A DNA stretch of 30,843 nt from Lachnospiraceae bacterium UBA4711 (GCA_002404515.1 DHJV01000113.1:14176-45018); one strand, 5' to 3'; positions 1 through 7,723 are shown, counted from the stretch's first letter. Translations and numbers: made by a program. The notes: a model not told the origin generated them from the sequence alone.

Positions 1-1
1 A

Positions 2-1258
2 GCAATTACCGAGGAGACACCGGAGGCAGCGTTTGAGTATTTGTTGAAGTTTGGATATACGACACTGGTAGACCAGAAGGTGGACAGCGATGGTACATTG
101 CTTACAGATAAGACACAGGCATGCGCGCTTGGCGGACTGAGCTATGGTGTTACAAACTACGAGATGACAGCTGCCTATGCGTCAATCGCAAACGGCGGTG
201 TTTACAATAAGCCGGTCTTATATACAAAGGTTCTGGATCATGACGGAAATGTTGTGATCGATAATACAACGCCTACTTCACACGAAGTCATCAAGCCGAC
301 AACCGCATGGCAGTTGATCGAGGCGATGAAGTCTGTTGTCACAAGCGGAACCGGTACTCCTGCAAGATTACAGTCTGGTATGACTTGTGCAGGTAAGACA
401 GGTACAACTTCTGAGAACTATGACCTTTGGTTCTGTGGTATGACACCGTATTATACAGCATCTATCTGGATGGGTTATGACAGCAACGTTGATATGGGTG
501 GACAGAATACGCATAAATATATGTGGCGTGATATCATGGATCAGATCGTAGAGTTAGAAGGACAGGATACATCGGCAGACTTTGAGCGACCGGAAGGTAT
601 CACGACAATCAGCGTCTGCGAGATCACTGGATTGCTTCCGGGTGAAGGCTGTCCAACCTCTTCGGATTATTATGCACAGGCAGATATTCCAACACAGAGA
701 TGTAGTGGACATGAAGCGATTGAGTTCTGTACAGAATCTCATAAACGTGCAAATAGTGGATGCCCAGAGACAGTTTCATTTACAGTTGAGATTGATGAAA
801 ACGGAAATAAGATACTGGTAAGTTCCAGCGGAGAATCCTCGGATGGGTACACATATACCGATGAGGTGTGTGATATTCATACCCCGTTAGAGGAGGGCGA
901 AATTGAGCTGGCGTCTTCCGCGGGCGAAGGTGGAACAATTTCACCGACGGTTCGAGTGGCAAAGGGTGCAAATGTAACCTTCTACATCACACCGCACAAT
1001 GGATACCGGATCAAGGATGTCATTGTAAATGGACAGAGTCAGGGTGCTGTTTCAAGCTTTACATTTAACGATGTGCAGGCAAATGGAACGATCAGTGTAA
1101 CCTTTGAGAAGACCGGAGGTGCCGATCCGACACCGACGCCAACCCCGACGACACAGCCGCCAACAACACAGCCGCCAACGACACAGCCGCCAACAACGCA
1201 GCAACCGACGACACAGGCACCAGAGCCGACGACACAGGCTCCTGAGCCACAGACATAA
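2..1258 (+). CDS. Class A penicillin-binding protein (PBP1A-like), C-terminal part, 5' truncated
   Basis: The reading frame is open from the window edge (codons start at base 2), so the gene begins upstream. What remains is the end of the transpeptidase domain of a class A PBP, which cross-links peptidoglycan outside the membrane. The stretch GGLSYGVTNYEMTAAYASI is the usual block after the SxN motif. The KTGTT box lies at 395-409 and is followed by a typical WMGYD block. The glycosyltransferase domain and the SxxK serine must lie upstream. After the enzyme domain comes a ~70-residue module (about 898-1110) with GEGGTISP and VTFYITPHNGYRIKDVIVNG, resembling a divergent InlB B-repeat. The protein then ends in a Pro/Thr/Gln tail. 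It converges with spoVAE across one terminator. PBP identity is firm; the InlB-like assignment is by pattern only. Confidence 0.93.
   Translation, partial: AITEETPEAAFEYLLKFGYTTLVDQKVDSDGTLLTDKTQACALGGLSYGVTNYEMTAAYASIANGGVYNKPVLYTKVLDHDGNVVIDNTTPTSHEVIKPTTAWQLIEAMKSVVTSGTGTPARLQSGMTCAGKTGTTSENYDLWFCGMTPYYTASIWMGYDSNVDMGGQNTHKYMWRDIMDQIVELEGQDTSADFERPEGITTISVCEITGLLPGEGCPTSSDYYAQADIPTQRCSGHEAIEFCTESHKRANSGCPETVSFTVEIDENGNKILVSSSGESSDGYTYTDEVCDIHTPLEEGEIELASSAGEGGTISPTVRVAKGANVTFYITPHNGYRIKDVIVNGQSQGAVSSFTFNDVQANGTISVTFEKTGGADPTPTPTPTTQPPTTQPPTTQPPTTQQPTTQAPEPTTQAPEPQT
1127..1255 (+). repeat. PTTQP-type minisatellite encoding the PBP C-terminal tail
   Basis: A run of PT, PTTQP and PTTQAPE units, about 15 nt per unit, fills the last ~43 codons of the PBP. 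Units are near-identical in DNA (ACA/ACG-ACA-CAG-CCG-CCA), so slippage could change their number. Such Pro/Thr-rich tails usually span or attach to the cell wall. On the opposite strand the repeat creates long spurious open frames. Confidence 0.85.
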
Positions 1259-1275
1259 TATAATAAATAAAATCA

Positions 1276-1326
1276 AAGAAGTATCTGCAAACAGTTTCAT
1301 GGCTGCAACCAGATACTTCTTTTTTG
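1276..1326. terminator. Bidirectional intrinsic terminator between the PBP gene and spoVAE
   Basis: A perfect 12-bp stem, AAGAAGTATCTG (1276-1287) with CAGATACTTCTT (1310-1321), has a 22-nt loop and is followed by a T run to 1325. On the minus strand the same stem is followed by a T-rich stretch. It lies 18 nt after the PBP stop and 14 nt past the spoVAE stop, so it probably serves both convergent units. Confidence 0.85.
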
Positions 1327-1339
1327 CATAGACAAAGCT

Positions 1340-1699
1340 TCAATTTTTTGGCATTTTCGGGGAAAAGATGAGAGAGGCAAAGTAAGAGAAGATCAAAGCA
1401 GCGGAGGTCCCGACGGCTGCCATTTTAAAACCGCCACGGAACAGTCCGAGGAATCCATCTTCGTTCACTGCATCTTTGATGCCTTTCCACAGATTGTAGC
1501 CAAATCCGGTCAATGGGACAAATGCCCCAGCCCCGGCAAATTTCATGAAAGGCTCATAGATGCCAACTGCCCCTAAGATTACACCGGTACAGACTAAGAT
1601 TACCATTACCCGACCTGGCATAAGCTTGGTTGTATCCATGAGAATCTGCGATAACACACAGATGATTCCTCCGATGACAAATGCAAGAATATAGTCCAT
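1340..1699 (-). CDS. spoVAE: Stage V sporulation protein AE (SpoVAEb type)
   Basis: 119 residues, hydrophobic, with about four membrane segments. It belongs to the SpoVAC/SpoVAE family of inner spore membrane proteins that form the channel moving Ca-dipicolinic acid in during sporulation and out at germination. The motif GAGAFVPLTGFGYN is the counterpart of GAGALVPITGFANS in the SpoVAC encoded upstream, so the two are visibly homologous. The start at 1699 has an AGGAGG site 8 nt upstream. It is the last gene of the leftward spoVA operon, 16 nt after spoVAD. No spoVAEA or spoVAF follows, unlike in Bacillus subtilis; the operon ends at the shared terminator. Confidence 0.93.
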   Translation of the reverse strand: MDYILAFVIGGIICVLSQILMDTTKLMPGRVMVILVCTGVILGAVGIYEPFMKFAGAGAFVPLTGFGYNLWKGIKDAVNEDGFLGLFRGGFKMAAVGTSAALIFSYFASLIFSPKMPKN

Positions 1700-1715
1700 A
1701 TATATATCCTCCTAT

Positions 1716-2774
1716 TTATGAATTGATGTGTTCAATGACAACGGCATGTGCGACGCCGGGGATTGTCTGTCCCTCGTTAAAGCTGACCGTGGAAAGTAAC
1801 GCTCCGGTAGGGACAAACAACACGCGTTTCCATTCATTGGCCTCTAACTGATGCAGAATATAGCCGGCAAGTGTGACAGCTGCACAGCCACAGCCACTGC
1901 CTCCGCTGTGGGTATCCTGTTCTTCGTTGTCGAAGATGCATACACCGCAGTCCATATGTTGTTTTTCAATGTCATAGTCGTTATCCCGCAACAGTTTTAT
2001 TAGAATCTCACTGCCGACTTTTCCGAGGTCGCCGGTGATAATCTTATCGAAATGGGATGGCTTGACGGCGAGATCTTCGAGGCATTGGTAGATAACATCT
2101 GCCGCAGCAGGTGCCATACAGGCGCCCATGTTCATATTGTCCCGCACGCCGTAATCGATGATTTTTCCGGTTGTCACGGAGGTGATGCGCGGATATTCTT
2201 TCATTGTCTGATCCGGACTGGTTGCAGATACAAGGAATGCACCGCTTCCGGTTACCGTCCAGGTAGAAGAGAGTGGACGCTGGCTGCCGTATTCCAGCGG
2301 AAAACGGAATTGCTTTTCTGCACCGCCAAAGTGACTGCTTGTCACAGCGATGACGTGCGAGGCATAGCCTGCATTCACAGTCATTGCTGCGAGTGATAAT
2401 GCTTCGCCACAGGTGGAGCAGGCACCATACAGACCGAAGATCGGAATCTGAAAATCCTTCAGGCCAAATGTAGAGCCGATCAGCTGTCCAAGCAGATCGC
2501 CACCAAAGATATAACGGATATTCTCCTTGGCGATGCCGGATTTTGTGATGGCAGTCTGTACCGCCCTGCGCACCATTTCGGATTCGCCTTCTTCCCATGA
2601 GTCCATGCCAAAGGCTGGATCAGGTTCAATCTGGTCGAAATAGGAGGCAAGTGGCCCCTGCCCCTCCATGTCACCGACGATTGAGGCACGGCTTAAAATT
2701 GCTGGCGGACAGGCAAAACAGATCGTCTGTTTGCCAACAGCCTGATTTATTTTTTCTTGTTCATTCTGATTCAT
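1716..2774 (-). CDS. spoVAD: Stage V sporulation protein AD (dipicolinate-binding, thiolase fold)
   Basis: 352 residues, the usual length for SpoVAD. It is the soluble, membrane-associated subunit of the SpoVA channel and binds dipicolinic acid in B. subtilis (family knowledge). The thiolase/KAS-like fold shows in GLYGACSTCGEALSLAAM and in GGSGCGCAAVTLAGYIL near the C terminus. The start at 2774 has an AAGGAG site at the proper distance. It sits between spoVAC (27 nt) and spoVAE (16 nt), the conserved core order AC-AD-AE. No frameshift or lost motif was seen. Confidence 0.96.
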   Translation of the reverse strand: MNQNEQEKINQAVGKQTICFACPPAILSRASIVGDMEGQGPLASYFDQIEPDPAFGMDSWEEGESEMVRRAVQTAITKSGIAKENIRYIFGGDLLGQLIGSTFGLKDFQIPIFGLYGACSTCGEALSLAAMTVNAGYASHVIAVTSSHFGGAEKQFRFPLEYGSQRPLSSTWTVTGSGAFLVSATSPDQTMKEYPRITSVTTGKIIDYGVRDNMNMGACMAPAAADVIYQCLEDLAVKPSHFDKIITGDLGKVGSEILIKLLRDNDYDIEKQHMDCGVCIFDNEEQDTHSGGSGCGCAAVTLAGYILHQLEANEWKRVLFVPTGALLSTVSFNEGQTIPGVAHAVVIEHINS

Positions 2775-2801
2775 AGTAACTCCTTTCTGGATAATCCGTT
2801 A

Positions 2802-3254
2802 TTACAGCAGTTTGAAAATCCAATAGATGAAACCGGCGACAAAGCTTACTACGACACCGAATAAGATAACAGGTCCGGCAATCGTGAATACTTTGACACC
2901 TTTTCCGAACACTTCGCCCTCTTTTTTATATTCAATCGTTGGTGCGGCGACGGAATTTGCAAATCCGGTAATGGGAACCAGAGCACCGGCACCGCCATAT
3001 TTCGCGAGTGGCTTGTAGAGGTTTAAACCCGTAAGCAGGACGGAGAGAAATACAAGCAGGATTGAACAGACGCTAATTGCATCTGCCTCCTCATAATGAA
3101 ACTGCGTCGTACAAACGTTGAAAATCACCTGCCCGAGCAGACAGATGCAGCCGCCGACGAGGAAAGCATGCAGACAGTTTTTGAAACAACTGTGCTTTGG
3201 TGTGATTGCTTCGACGTAACGGTTATATTCCTGATCATTTTGCTTTACTTTCAT
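2802..3254 (-). CDS. spoVAC: Stage V sporulation protein AC
   Basis: 150 residues. A short polar N-terminal region (about residues 1-25) precedes four or so hydrophobic segments. The GAGALVPITGFANS motif is shared with SpoVAE. SpoVAC is reported to act as a mechanosensitive channel component in the spore inner membrane (established for B. subtilis). The start at 3254 has AAAGGAG about 8 nt upstream. It lies 24 nt after spoVAB and is transcribed with the rest of the operon. Confidence 0.95.
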   Translation of the reverse strand: MKVKQNDQEYNRYVEAITPKHSCFKNCLHAFLVGGCICLLGQVIFNVCTTQFHYEEADAISVCSILLVFLSVLLTGLNLYKPLAKYGGAGALVPITGFANSVAAPTIEYKKEGEVFGKGVKVFTIAGPVILFGVVVSFVAGFIYWIFKLL

Positions 3255-3278
3255 AGAGATAACTCCTTTCGTTATAAT

Positions 3279-3698
3279 TTAAGAGGGGAAAAACAGAATC
3301 TGCCATGCACAGCCGAGTGCTTTTCCGATGGCGGCCGCGGCAATCACGTATGGCAGCCATGTCCGCACGCCCAGGCGGCGGGATAAGATTGGCATGACCT
3401 GCAGGGTTTCTGCAAGTGCTCCGGCGAGACATCCGATAAAGATGCCACCAAACAGATTGAAGAGGCTGAAACCAGCAAGTCCGATCGGAATCCGAAGCCC
3501 AAACAGATAGATCGCATTTCCGATTGTGACACCGGCGATGATCAAAGCTTCAATCCGGTGAATGCCTTTGCCGGATTTCATCTGTTCAGCGAGTTTGTCG
3601 AAGATTCCAAGCATTGTAATAAATGCGACAAATCCGGCAGAGACAGCACTTCCGGCACAGACGCAGAACAGGCAGTAGGCAATTGTTTTAATCAACAT
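3279..3698 (-). CDS. spoVAB: Stage V sporulation protein AB
   Basis: 139 residues if started at the ATG at 3698, which reads MLIKTIAYCLFCVCAGSAVS. That start is preferred over an in-frame ATG at 3722 because GGGAGGG sits about 11 nt before it, the length fits the family (about 140 residues), and a hydrophobic segment then begins at once. It overlaps the end of spoVAA by 11 nt, which suggests translational coupling. The protein is almost entirely membrane segments. Its role in dipicolinate uptake is inferred from membership of the operon. Confidence 0.9.
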   Translation of the reverse strand: MLIKTIAYCLFCVCAGSAVSAGFVAFITMLGIFDKLAEQMKSGKGIHRIEALIIAGVTIGNAIYLFGLRIPIGLAGFSLFNLFGGIFIGCLAGALAETLQVMPILSRRLGVRTWLPYVIAAAAIGKALGCAWQILFFPS

Positions 3699-4344
3699 CA
3701 AGGCTTGTTCCCTCCCGTGCACTGTCTACAACGATGGCATCGTTGACATCCCGTTCATATAATCGCATCTGCACCTGTAATGGTGTTGGATCATCTGTCT
3801 TCTTATGATTTAATCCGTGATTGAAGAAGAGCAGCATACCGAAGAACAGCCCGGCACAGTAAAACAGGATGCCGAATCGGTATCCGGCAGTTGTTGCACT
3901 TGCCTGTGTTCCGGTAAACATCTGATAGAGATCCTGCAGCAGATCAATCGCACCAACGTCTCCGTTGTAGGACATGATTGAATAGGCGGTTCCGAAAAAG
4001 GCGAGCAGCATCAGAAATGCGGCTTTAATTTTTCCGGTTTGCTTGTGCCCGTCACTTAAGTTCCGGTAGTAGACGACGCATTCCTGACTGCCGATATTCT
4101 GGACAGTTACGGATTTATCGTATTTCAGGATTTCCCCGATTACAGCGAGGGCATTGACGACCTGCTGTCCCTGTTCATTGTCGCGAAATGTAAGCAGCTT
4201 GATTTTTTTTACATTGTGCATGATATCCGGCTGGCTGCAAAATACGGAAGCAATATCTTCGATGTGCACCTGCTTGGACGCAACCATCGTGCTTGCATCG
4301 AGGGAAAGATATACGGTTGTTCCTGCTTGCTCTGTATGATTCAT
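3688..4344 (-). CDS. spoVAA: Stage V sporulation protein AA
   Basis: 218 residues from the ATG at 4344 (MNHTEQAGTTVYLSLDAS). This start is chosen because GGAAGGGA lies 7 nt upstream and the N-terminal beta-rich domain begins there. An upstream in-frame ATG at 4509 would run through the sigma-G-like promoter and is rejected. The protein has a soluble N-terminal domain (about residues 1-100) and two hydrophobic segments in the C-terminal half. It is the first gene of the operon; in B. subtilis SpoVAA is needed for dipicolinate uptake. Confidence 0.9.
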   Translation of the reverse strand: MNHTEQAGTTVYLSLDASTMVASKQVHIEDIASVFCSQPDIMHNVKKIKLLTFRDNEQGQQVVNALAVIGEILKYDKSVTVQNIGSQECVVYYRNLSDGHKQTGKIKAAFLMLLAFFGTAYSIMSYNGDVGAIDLLQDLYQMFTGTQASATTAGYRFGILFYCAGLFFGMLLFFNHGLNHKKTDDPTPLQVQMRLYERDVNDAIVVDSAREGTSLDVD

Positions 4345-4386
4345 AATGCATTCCCTTCCATTTTTGATTGATTTGATATATATGGA

Positions 4387-4415
4387 TAGTATGAGAAAAT
4401 TTTGCAGGGATATCC
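4387..4415 (-). promoter_or_regulatory. Sigma-G-like forespore promoter of the spoVA operon
   Basis: On the minus strand, -10 CATACTA (4387-4393) matches the sigma-G consensus CATnnTA exactly. GGATA (4411-4415) sits 17 nt upstream and fits most of gHATR. It lies 42 nt before the spoVAA start. The spoVA operon is under sigma-G in B. subtilis, so the match agrees with known regulation. Confidence 0.65.
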
Positions 4416-4456
4416 TGTTAAATTCTAGCAAGAACATTTCTTTTTTTGTCGAGTTA

Positions 4457-4465
4457 TGGTAAAAT
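4457..4465 (+). promoter_or_regulatory. Possible extended -10 promoter of the chorismate mutase gene
   Basis: TGG-TAAAAT is an extended -10 box 52 nt before the chorismate mutase start, in the divergent gap with spoVAA. No good -35 hexamer is seen 17 nt upstream. This is a weak call, supported mainly by the need for a rightward promoter here. Confidence 0.35.
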
Positions 4466-4517
4466 AAAAAATAATTATGGTTTGAAAAAGGATTCAGGAA
4501 GGAATACAAATCAGAAT

Positions 4518-5087
4518 ATGAAATTAGATCAGATACGAAAACAGATCAATGCGGTGGATGATGCGATGCATCGCTATTTTGTAGATCGTCTGCGCTGTTC
4601 GGAAGAGGTGGCGGAGGCGAAGCTTCAAACACTGGACAGCGTATACAAACCGGAACGCGAAAAGCAGGTGTATGCACGCTTTTCTGGTAATGCAGATGAG
4701 GAAAAACTGTATCGTCTGTATGTGCGGAAGACCATGCAGCTATCGCGGTATCATCAATACGGAATCTTCCTCGAGAGAGGACACGTGGAAGAGGAATTTG
4801 AAATGCAGTATACAGCAGTTCATACAGCGATGGGTGAAGCTGACACCGCAGATGCATCTGTGAAAATCGAGCTGACTCCCGATCCACAAAACGAACAGGG
4901 AATGTCTATACAGGATATGTTCTCTGTACTCGGAGACTTCGGAACTGAAGTGACTGCATTGCAGTACGAAGGCAGTAAAGTAAGTGTGACTGTGCGTGTT
5001 TCCGGTACGGATGCACTCGAATCACAACGAAGGTTATTCTACATGTTATACAAGGAAAGTGTGACGTATAAGATGTATGTAGTATAA
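4518..5087 (+). CDS. Chorismate mutase, AroQ class, with C-terminal extension
   Basis: 189 residues starting MKLDQIRKQINAVDDAM. It should convert chorismate to prephenate for Phe/Tyr synthesis. The N-terminal 85 residues carry every AroQ catalytic position at E. coli spacing: R7, R24, K35, R47, E48, S76 and Q80 (compare R11, R28, K39, R51, E52, S84, Q88). Residues 110-189 form an alternating beta/alpha region that may be ACT-like, which could mean feedback control; this is not certain. The start is set by the domain; AGGAAGG lies about 15 nt upstream, which is long. An in-frame ATG at 4446 would add 24 residues unlike the family. It is divergent from spoVAA and upstream of the pyr cluster. 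Confidence 0.85.
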   Translation: MKLDQIRKQINAVDDAMHRYFVDRLRCSEEVAEAKLQTLDSVYKPEREKQVYARFSGNADEEKLYRLYVRKTMQLSRYHQYGIFLERGHVEEEFEMQYTAVHTAMGEADTADASVKIELTPDPQNEQGMSIQDMFSVLGDFGTEVTALQYEGSKVSVTVRVSGTDALESQRRLFYMLYKESVTYKMYVV

Positions 5088-5096
5088 GATGTAATG

Positions 5097-5301
5097 ATTG
5101 CGAAACCAAGTAAGATAGTAAATATAAGTTGTACATCATTACAATTCTTAAGCAGACCATTGAAGCACGCCGGTACTTAATGAACGGCAAACTTGTTTGC
5201 TGTGAATTTAGTACCGCTGCGTGATGAACTGAGCGAGAGCGTGTCTGCATAGAATTAGTAATGATGTATAACTTATTCGAGACTGTATATGGTTTCGCAA
5301 T
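5097..5301 (+). ncRNA. Structured RNA-like element, copy A, upstream of pyrC
   Basis: 205 nt bounded by perfect 10-nt inverted ends, ATTGCGAAAC (5097-5106) and GTTTCGCAAT (5292-5301). Inside are a 17-bp helix (5126-5142 with 5258-5274, one G-U), AATTCT/AGAATT (5143-5148, 5251-5256), GCAGAC/GTCTGC (5152-5157, 5243-5248), then CACGC/GCGTG (5166-5170, 5219-5223), CGGTACT/AGTACCG (5171-5177, 5210-5216) and an apical 8-bp hairpin with a CTTG loop (5184-5203). The junction strand holds TGAGCGAGAGCG. It ends 24 nt before the pyrC Shine-Dalgarno site. A homologous copy lies before pyrK. No T run follows, so it is not a simple terminator, and no PyrR-binding loop is seen. Family and function are unrecognised. 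Confidence 0.8.
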
Positions 5302-5337
5302 TGAGAGGATGAATATTAACATATTAGGAGGAACACA

Positions 5338-6657
5338 ATGCTCATAGTTGATGGACACGTCGTCGATCCTGCAACCGGATTGCATGAGATCGCAGACGTA
5401 TTGATTGAACAGGATTGTATAAAGAAAATTTACGTGCGAAGCCGCGGCGAGCAGGCAGATTACAACGAAGCCCAGGAAAATGGACATCTTGTGATCGACG
5501 CAAAAGGTAAATACGTGATGCCGGGATTTATTGATCTGCATGTGCATTTCCGGGATCCGGGACTCACATACAAGGAGGATATCATTACCGGTTCGCGTGC
5601 AGCCGCAGCGGGCGGTGTGACGACAGTCTGTGCGATGCCGAACACAAAACCGGTTGTCGATAACGTGGAAGTATTGCAGGATATTTTACAGCGTGCAGAG
5701 CATGCGTATGTGCATGTGAAACAGCTTTCCTCTATCACGAAAGGCATGGAGGGAAAAGAGCTTGTCGATATGGAAGCGATGCTAAAGGCAGGTGCGGTTG
5801 CATTTTCCGAAGATGGAAAGAGCGTCATGGATATCCGCGTTTATCGCGAGGCGATGAAGAAAGCAGCCGAGCTTGGTGCAGTGATCATGGCACACTGCGA
5901 GGATAAGGATCTCGTTGGAAAAGGTGTGTTAAATGAGGGTGTGGCATCGGAAAAGTTCGGAGTGCCGGGGATTCCTAATTCCGTGGAGGATGTTATCACA
6001 GCGCGTGATATTTTCCTTGCGCATGAGACAGGGGCGAAGCTTCATATCTGTCACTGTTCGACGATAGGAACGGTCGAGCTTATGCGGATGGCGAAGCGGC
6101 TTGGTGCACATGTCACAGCAGAGGTCTGCCCGCATCATTTCACATTGACAGATGCAGATATCAAGGAAGCCGACAGCAACTACAAGATGAATCCACCGCT
6201 CCGGACGGAGAAGGATGTAAAGGCACTGGTGGAAGGACTGGTAGACGGAACGATGCCGGCAATCTCGACCGATCATGCACCACATTCTGACGAGGAGAAG
6301 CGTCAGTTCTTCGATAAGGCACCGTTTGGAATCGTTGGTCTTGAGACATCGGCGGCGCTTACTTATACAGCACTCGTAGCACCGGGACTGATGGATATCA
6401 TGGATATGGCGACGAAGATGAGCTACAACCCGGCGAAGATTATCGGTATCGATGATAAGTATGGCAGACTGACACCGGGAGCGAAGGCAGATATTGTGAT
6501 CTTTGATCCGGAAGAAACATGGGTGGTTGATCCGGTCAAGTTTGAATCGAAGGGACACAATACACCATATACCGGGCAGACATTAGTTGGAAAGGTTCTG
6601 ACGACCATCGTAGATGGTGAGCTCCGCTACAATGGGGCAATTATAGAGGATCAGTAG
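5338..6657 (+). CDS. pyrC: Dihydroorotase, class I type
   Basis: 439 residues, the length of Gram-positive type I dihydroorotases. It closes carbamoyl-aspartate to dihydroorotate in UMP synthesis. The zinc-binding DLHVHFRDPG has H68 and H70; MPNTKPVVDN and STDHAPHS (D312, the catalytic Asp) follow at the expected places. The C-terminal amidohydrolase strand block GRLTPGAKADIVIFDPEETW is present. AGGAGG lies 6 nt before the ATG. The 250-nt gap upstream is filled by structured element A. The next gene, pyrF, starts 139 nt later after two further hairpins. Confidence 0.97.
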   Translation: MLIVDGHVVDPATGLHEIADVLIEQDCIKKIYVRSRGEQADYNEAQENGHLVIDAKGKYVMPGFIDLHVHFRDPGLTYKEDIITGSRAAAAGGVTTVCAMPNTKPVVDNVEVLQDILQRAEHAYVHVKQLSSITKGMEGKELVDMEAMLKAGAVAFSEDGKSVMDIRVYREAMKKAAELGAVIMAHCEDKDLVGKGVLNEGVASEKFGVPGIPNSVEDVITARDIFLAHETGAKLHICHCSTIGTVELMRMAKRLGAHVTAEVCPHHFTLTDADIKEADSNYKMNPPLRTEKDVKALVEGLVDGTMPAISTDHAPHSDEEKRQFFDKAPFGIVGLETSAALTYTALVAPGLMDIMDMATKMSYNPAKIIGIDDKYGRLTPGAKADIVIFDPEETWVVDPVKFESKGHNTPYTGQTLVGKVLTTIVDGELRYNGAIIEDQ

Positions 6658-6675
6658 GAGGCCGCCGAACGAGGA

Positions 6676-6745
6676 GGACATATATGTGCGAAGCACATAT
6701 TTAGGATATGTCCGACGATATACCACAGAGCGAAAGCGATGTGGT
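6676..6745 (+). other. Two stable hairpins in the pyrC-pyrF gap
   Basis: Hairpin 1 (6676-6713) has an outer GGACATAT/ATATGTCC stem around ATGTGC-GAA-GCACAT, with a 7-nt bulge on the 3' side. Hairpin 2 (6722-6745) has ACCACA/TGTGGT closing GA-GC-GAAA-GC-GA, that is, a GNRA-type loop on a potential tandem G-A pair. The core GAGCGAAAGCG resembles GAGCGAGAGCG in elements A and B. A T run is absent, so termination is unlikely. Function is unknown; regulation or RNA processing within the pyr transcript is inferred. Confidence 0.6.
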
Positions 6746-6796
6746 GTTACCCGTATGTGAGGGGGCACTACCATACCATAACAGGAGGATAAATAA

Positions 6797-7723
6797 ATGA
6801 TTAACGAATTAGTAGCACAGATTGAGAAGAAGGACGCACCGATTGTCGTTGGATTAGATCCAATGCTTTCCTATGTACCAGAGTACATCCAGAAGAAAGC
6901 ATTTTCCGAGTATGGCGAGACCTTGAAGGGTGCAGCTGAAGCAATCTGGGAATATAATAAAGGAATTATCGACGCGACATACGATCTGATTCCGGCAGTA
7001 AAGCCACAGATCGCTATGTATGAGCAGTTCGGAATCGAGGGACTCATTGCATTCCACAAGACCTGTGCGTATGCAAAGGAGAAGGGACTTGTGATCATCG
7101 GCGATATCAAGCGTGGTGACATCGGTTCTACATCGACTGCGTATGCAGTCGGACACCTTGGAAAGGTGCAGGTAGGAAGCAAGGAGTACGCTGGCTTTGA
7201 TGAGGATTTCGTGACAGTCAATCCATATCTTGGAACGGACGGCGTGAAGCCATTCGTCGATGTATGTAAGCAGTACAACAAGGGTATCTTCGTACTTGTG
7301 AAGACTTCAAACCCATCTTCTGGTGAGTTTCAGGATCAGCTTATTAATGGCCGTCCATTGTATGAGCTTGTTGCTGAGAAGGTCGTTGAGTGGGGCGAAG
7401 CCTGCATGGGCGATACCTACAGCAACGTCGGCTGTGTCGTTGGTGCTACATACCCTGAGATGGGTAAGGTACTTCGGAAGCTGATGCCGAAGACATACAT
7501 CCTTGTGCCGGGCTACGGTGCGCAGGGTGGTAAGGCAGCAGACCTTGTACATTACTTCAATCCGGATGGACTTGGCGCAATTGTCAACTCTTCCCGTGGA
7601 ATCATCGCTGCTTATAAGCAGGACAAATACGCATCCTTCGGTGAGACAGGATATGCGGATGCGAGCCGTCAGGCAGTGAAGGATATGATCGCCGACATAA
7701 ACGGAGCCAGAGCAAACCACTAA
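6797..7723 (+). CDS. pyrF: Orotidine 5'-phosphate decarboxylase, type 2
   Basis: 308 residues, the longer type 2 form. It decarboxylates OMP to UMP, the last step of UMP synthesis. The catalytic charge network is in DIKRGDIGST (D103, K105, D108). The phosphate-binding region appears as LVPGYGAQGG and the C-terminal block as GAIVNSSRGI. AGGAGG at 6783-6788 lies 8 nt before the ATG. It is followed by a 296-nt gap that carries structured element B and then pyrK. In other Firmicutes pyrF is normally within a tight pyr operon; here the spacing is loose but all genes share one strand. Confidence 0.97.
   Translation: MINELVAQIEKKDAPIVVGLDPMLSYVPEYIQKKAFSEYGETLKGAAEAIWEYNKGIIDATYDLIPAVKPQIAMYEQFGIEGLIAFHKTCAYAKEKGLVIIGDIKRGDIGSTSTAYAVGHLGKVQVGSKEYAGFDEDFVTVNPYLGTDGVKPFVDVCKQYNKGIFVLVKTSNPSSGEFQDQLINGRPLYELVAEKVVEWGEACMGDTYSNVGCVVGATYPEMGKVLRKLMPKTYILVPGYGAQGGKAADLVHYFNPDGLGAIVNSSRGIIAAYKQDKYASFGETGYADASRQAVKDMIADINGARANH

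Noticed and set aside
4345..4509. N-terminal extension of SpoVAA by 55 residues
   Set aside because: The added stretch would read through the sigma-G-like promoter, has no ribosome site at its ATG, and does not resemble the family; the ATG at 4344 has a good Shine-Dalgarno site.
5097..5301. Rho-independent terminator or PyrR attenuator before pyrC
   Set aside because: The long helices are not followed by a T run, and no PyrR-binding loop consensus was seen; the same shape recurs before pyrK with covarying stems, which fits a distinct element better.
4906..5547. 213-codon open frame on the minus strand across the gap before pyrC
   Set aside because: It runs antisense through the chorismate mutase end, structured element A and the pyrC start, has no family-like motif and lacks a convincing ribosome site; the inverted-repeat element explains the open frame.
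5929..6558. 209-codon minus-strand frame opposite pyrC
   Set aside because: Entirely antisense to a well-supported gene, with no motif and a His/Arg/Cys-rich composition typical of shadow frames.
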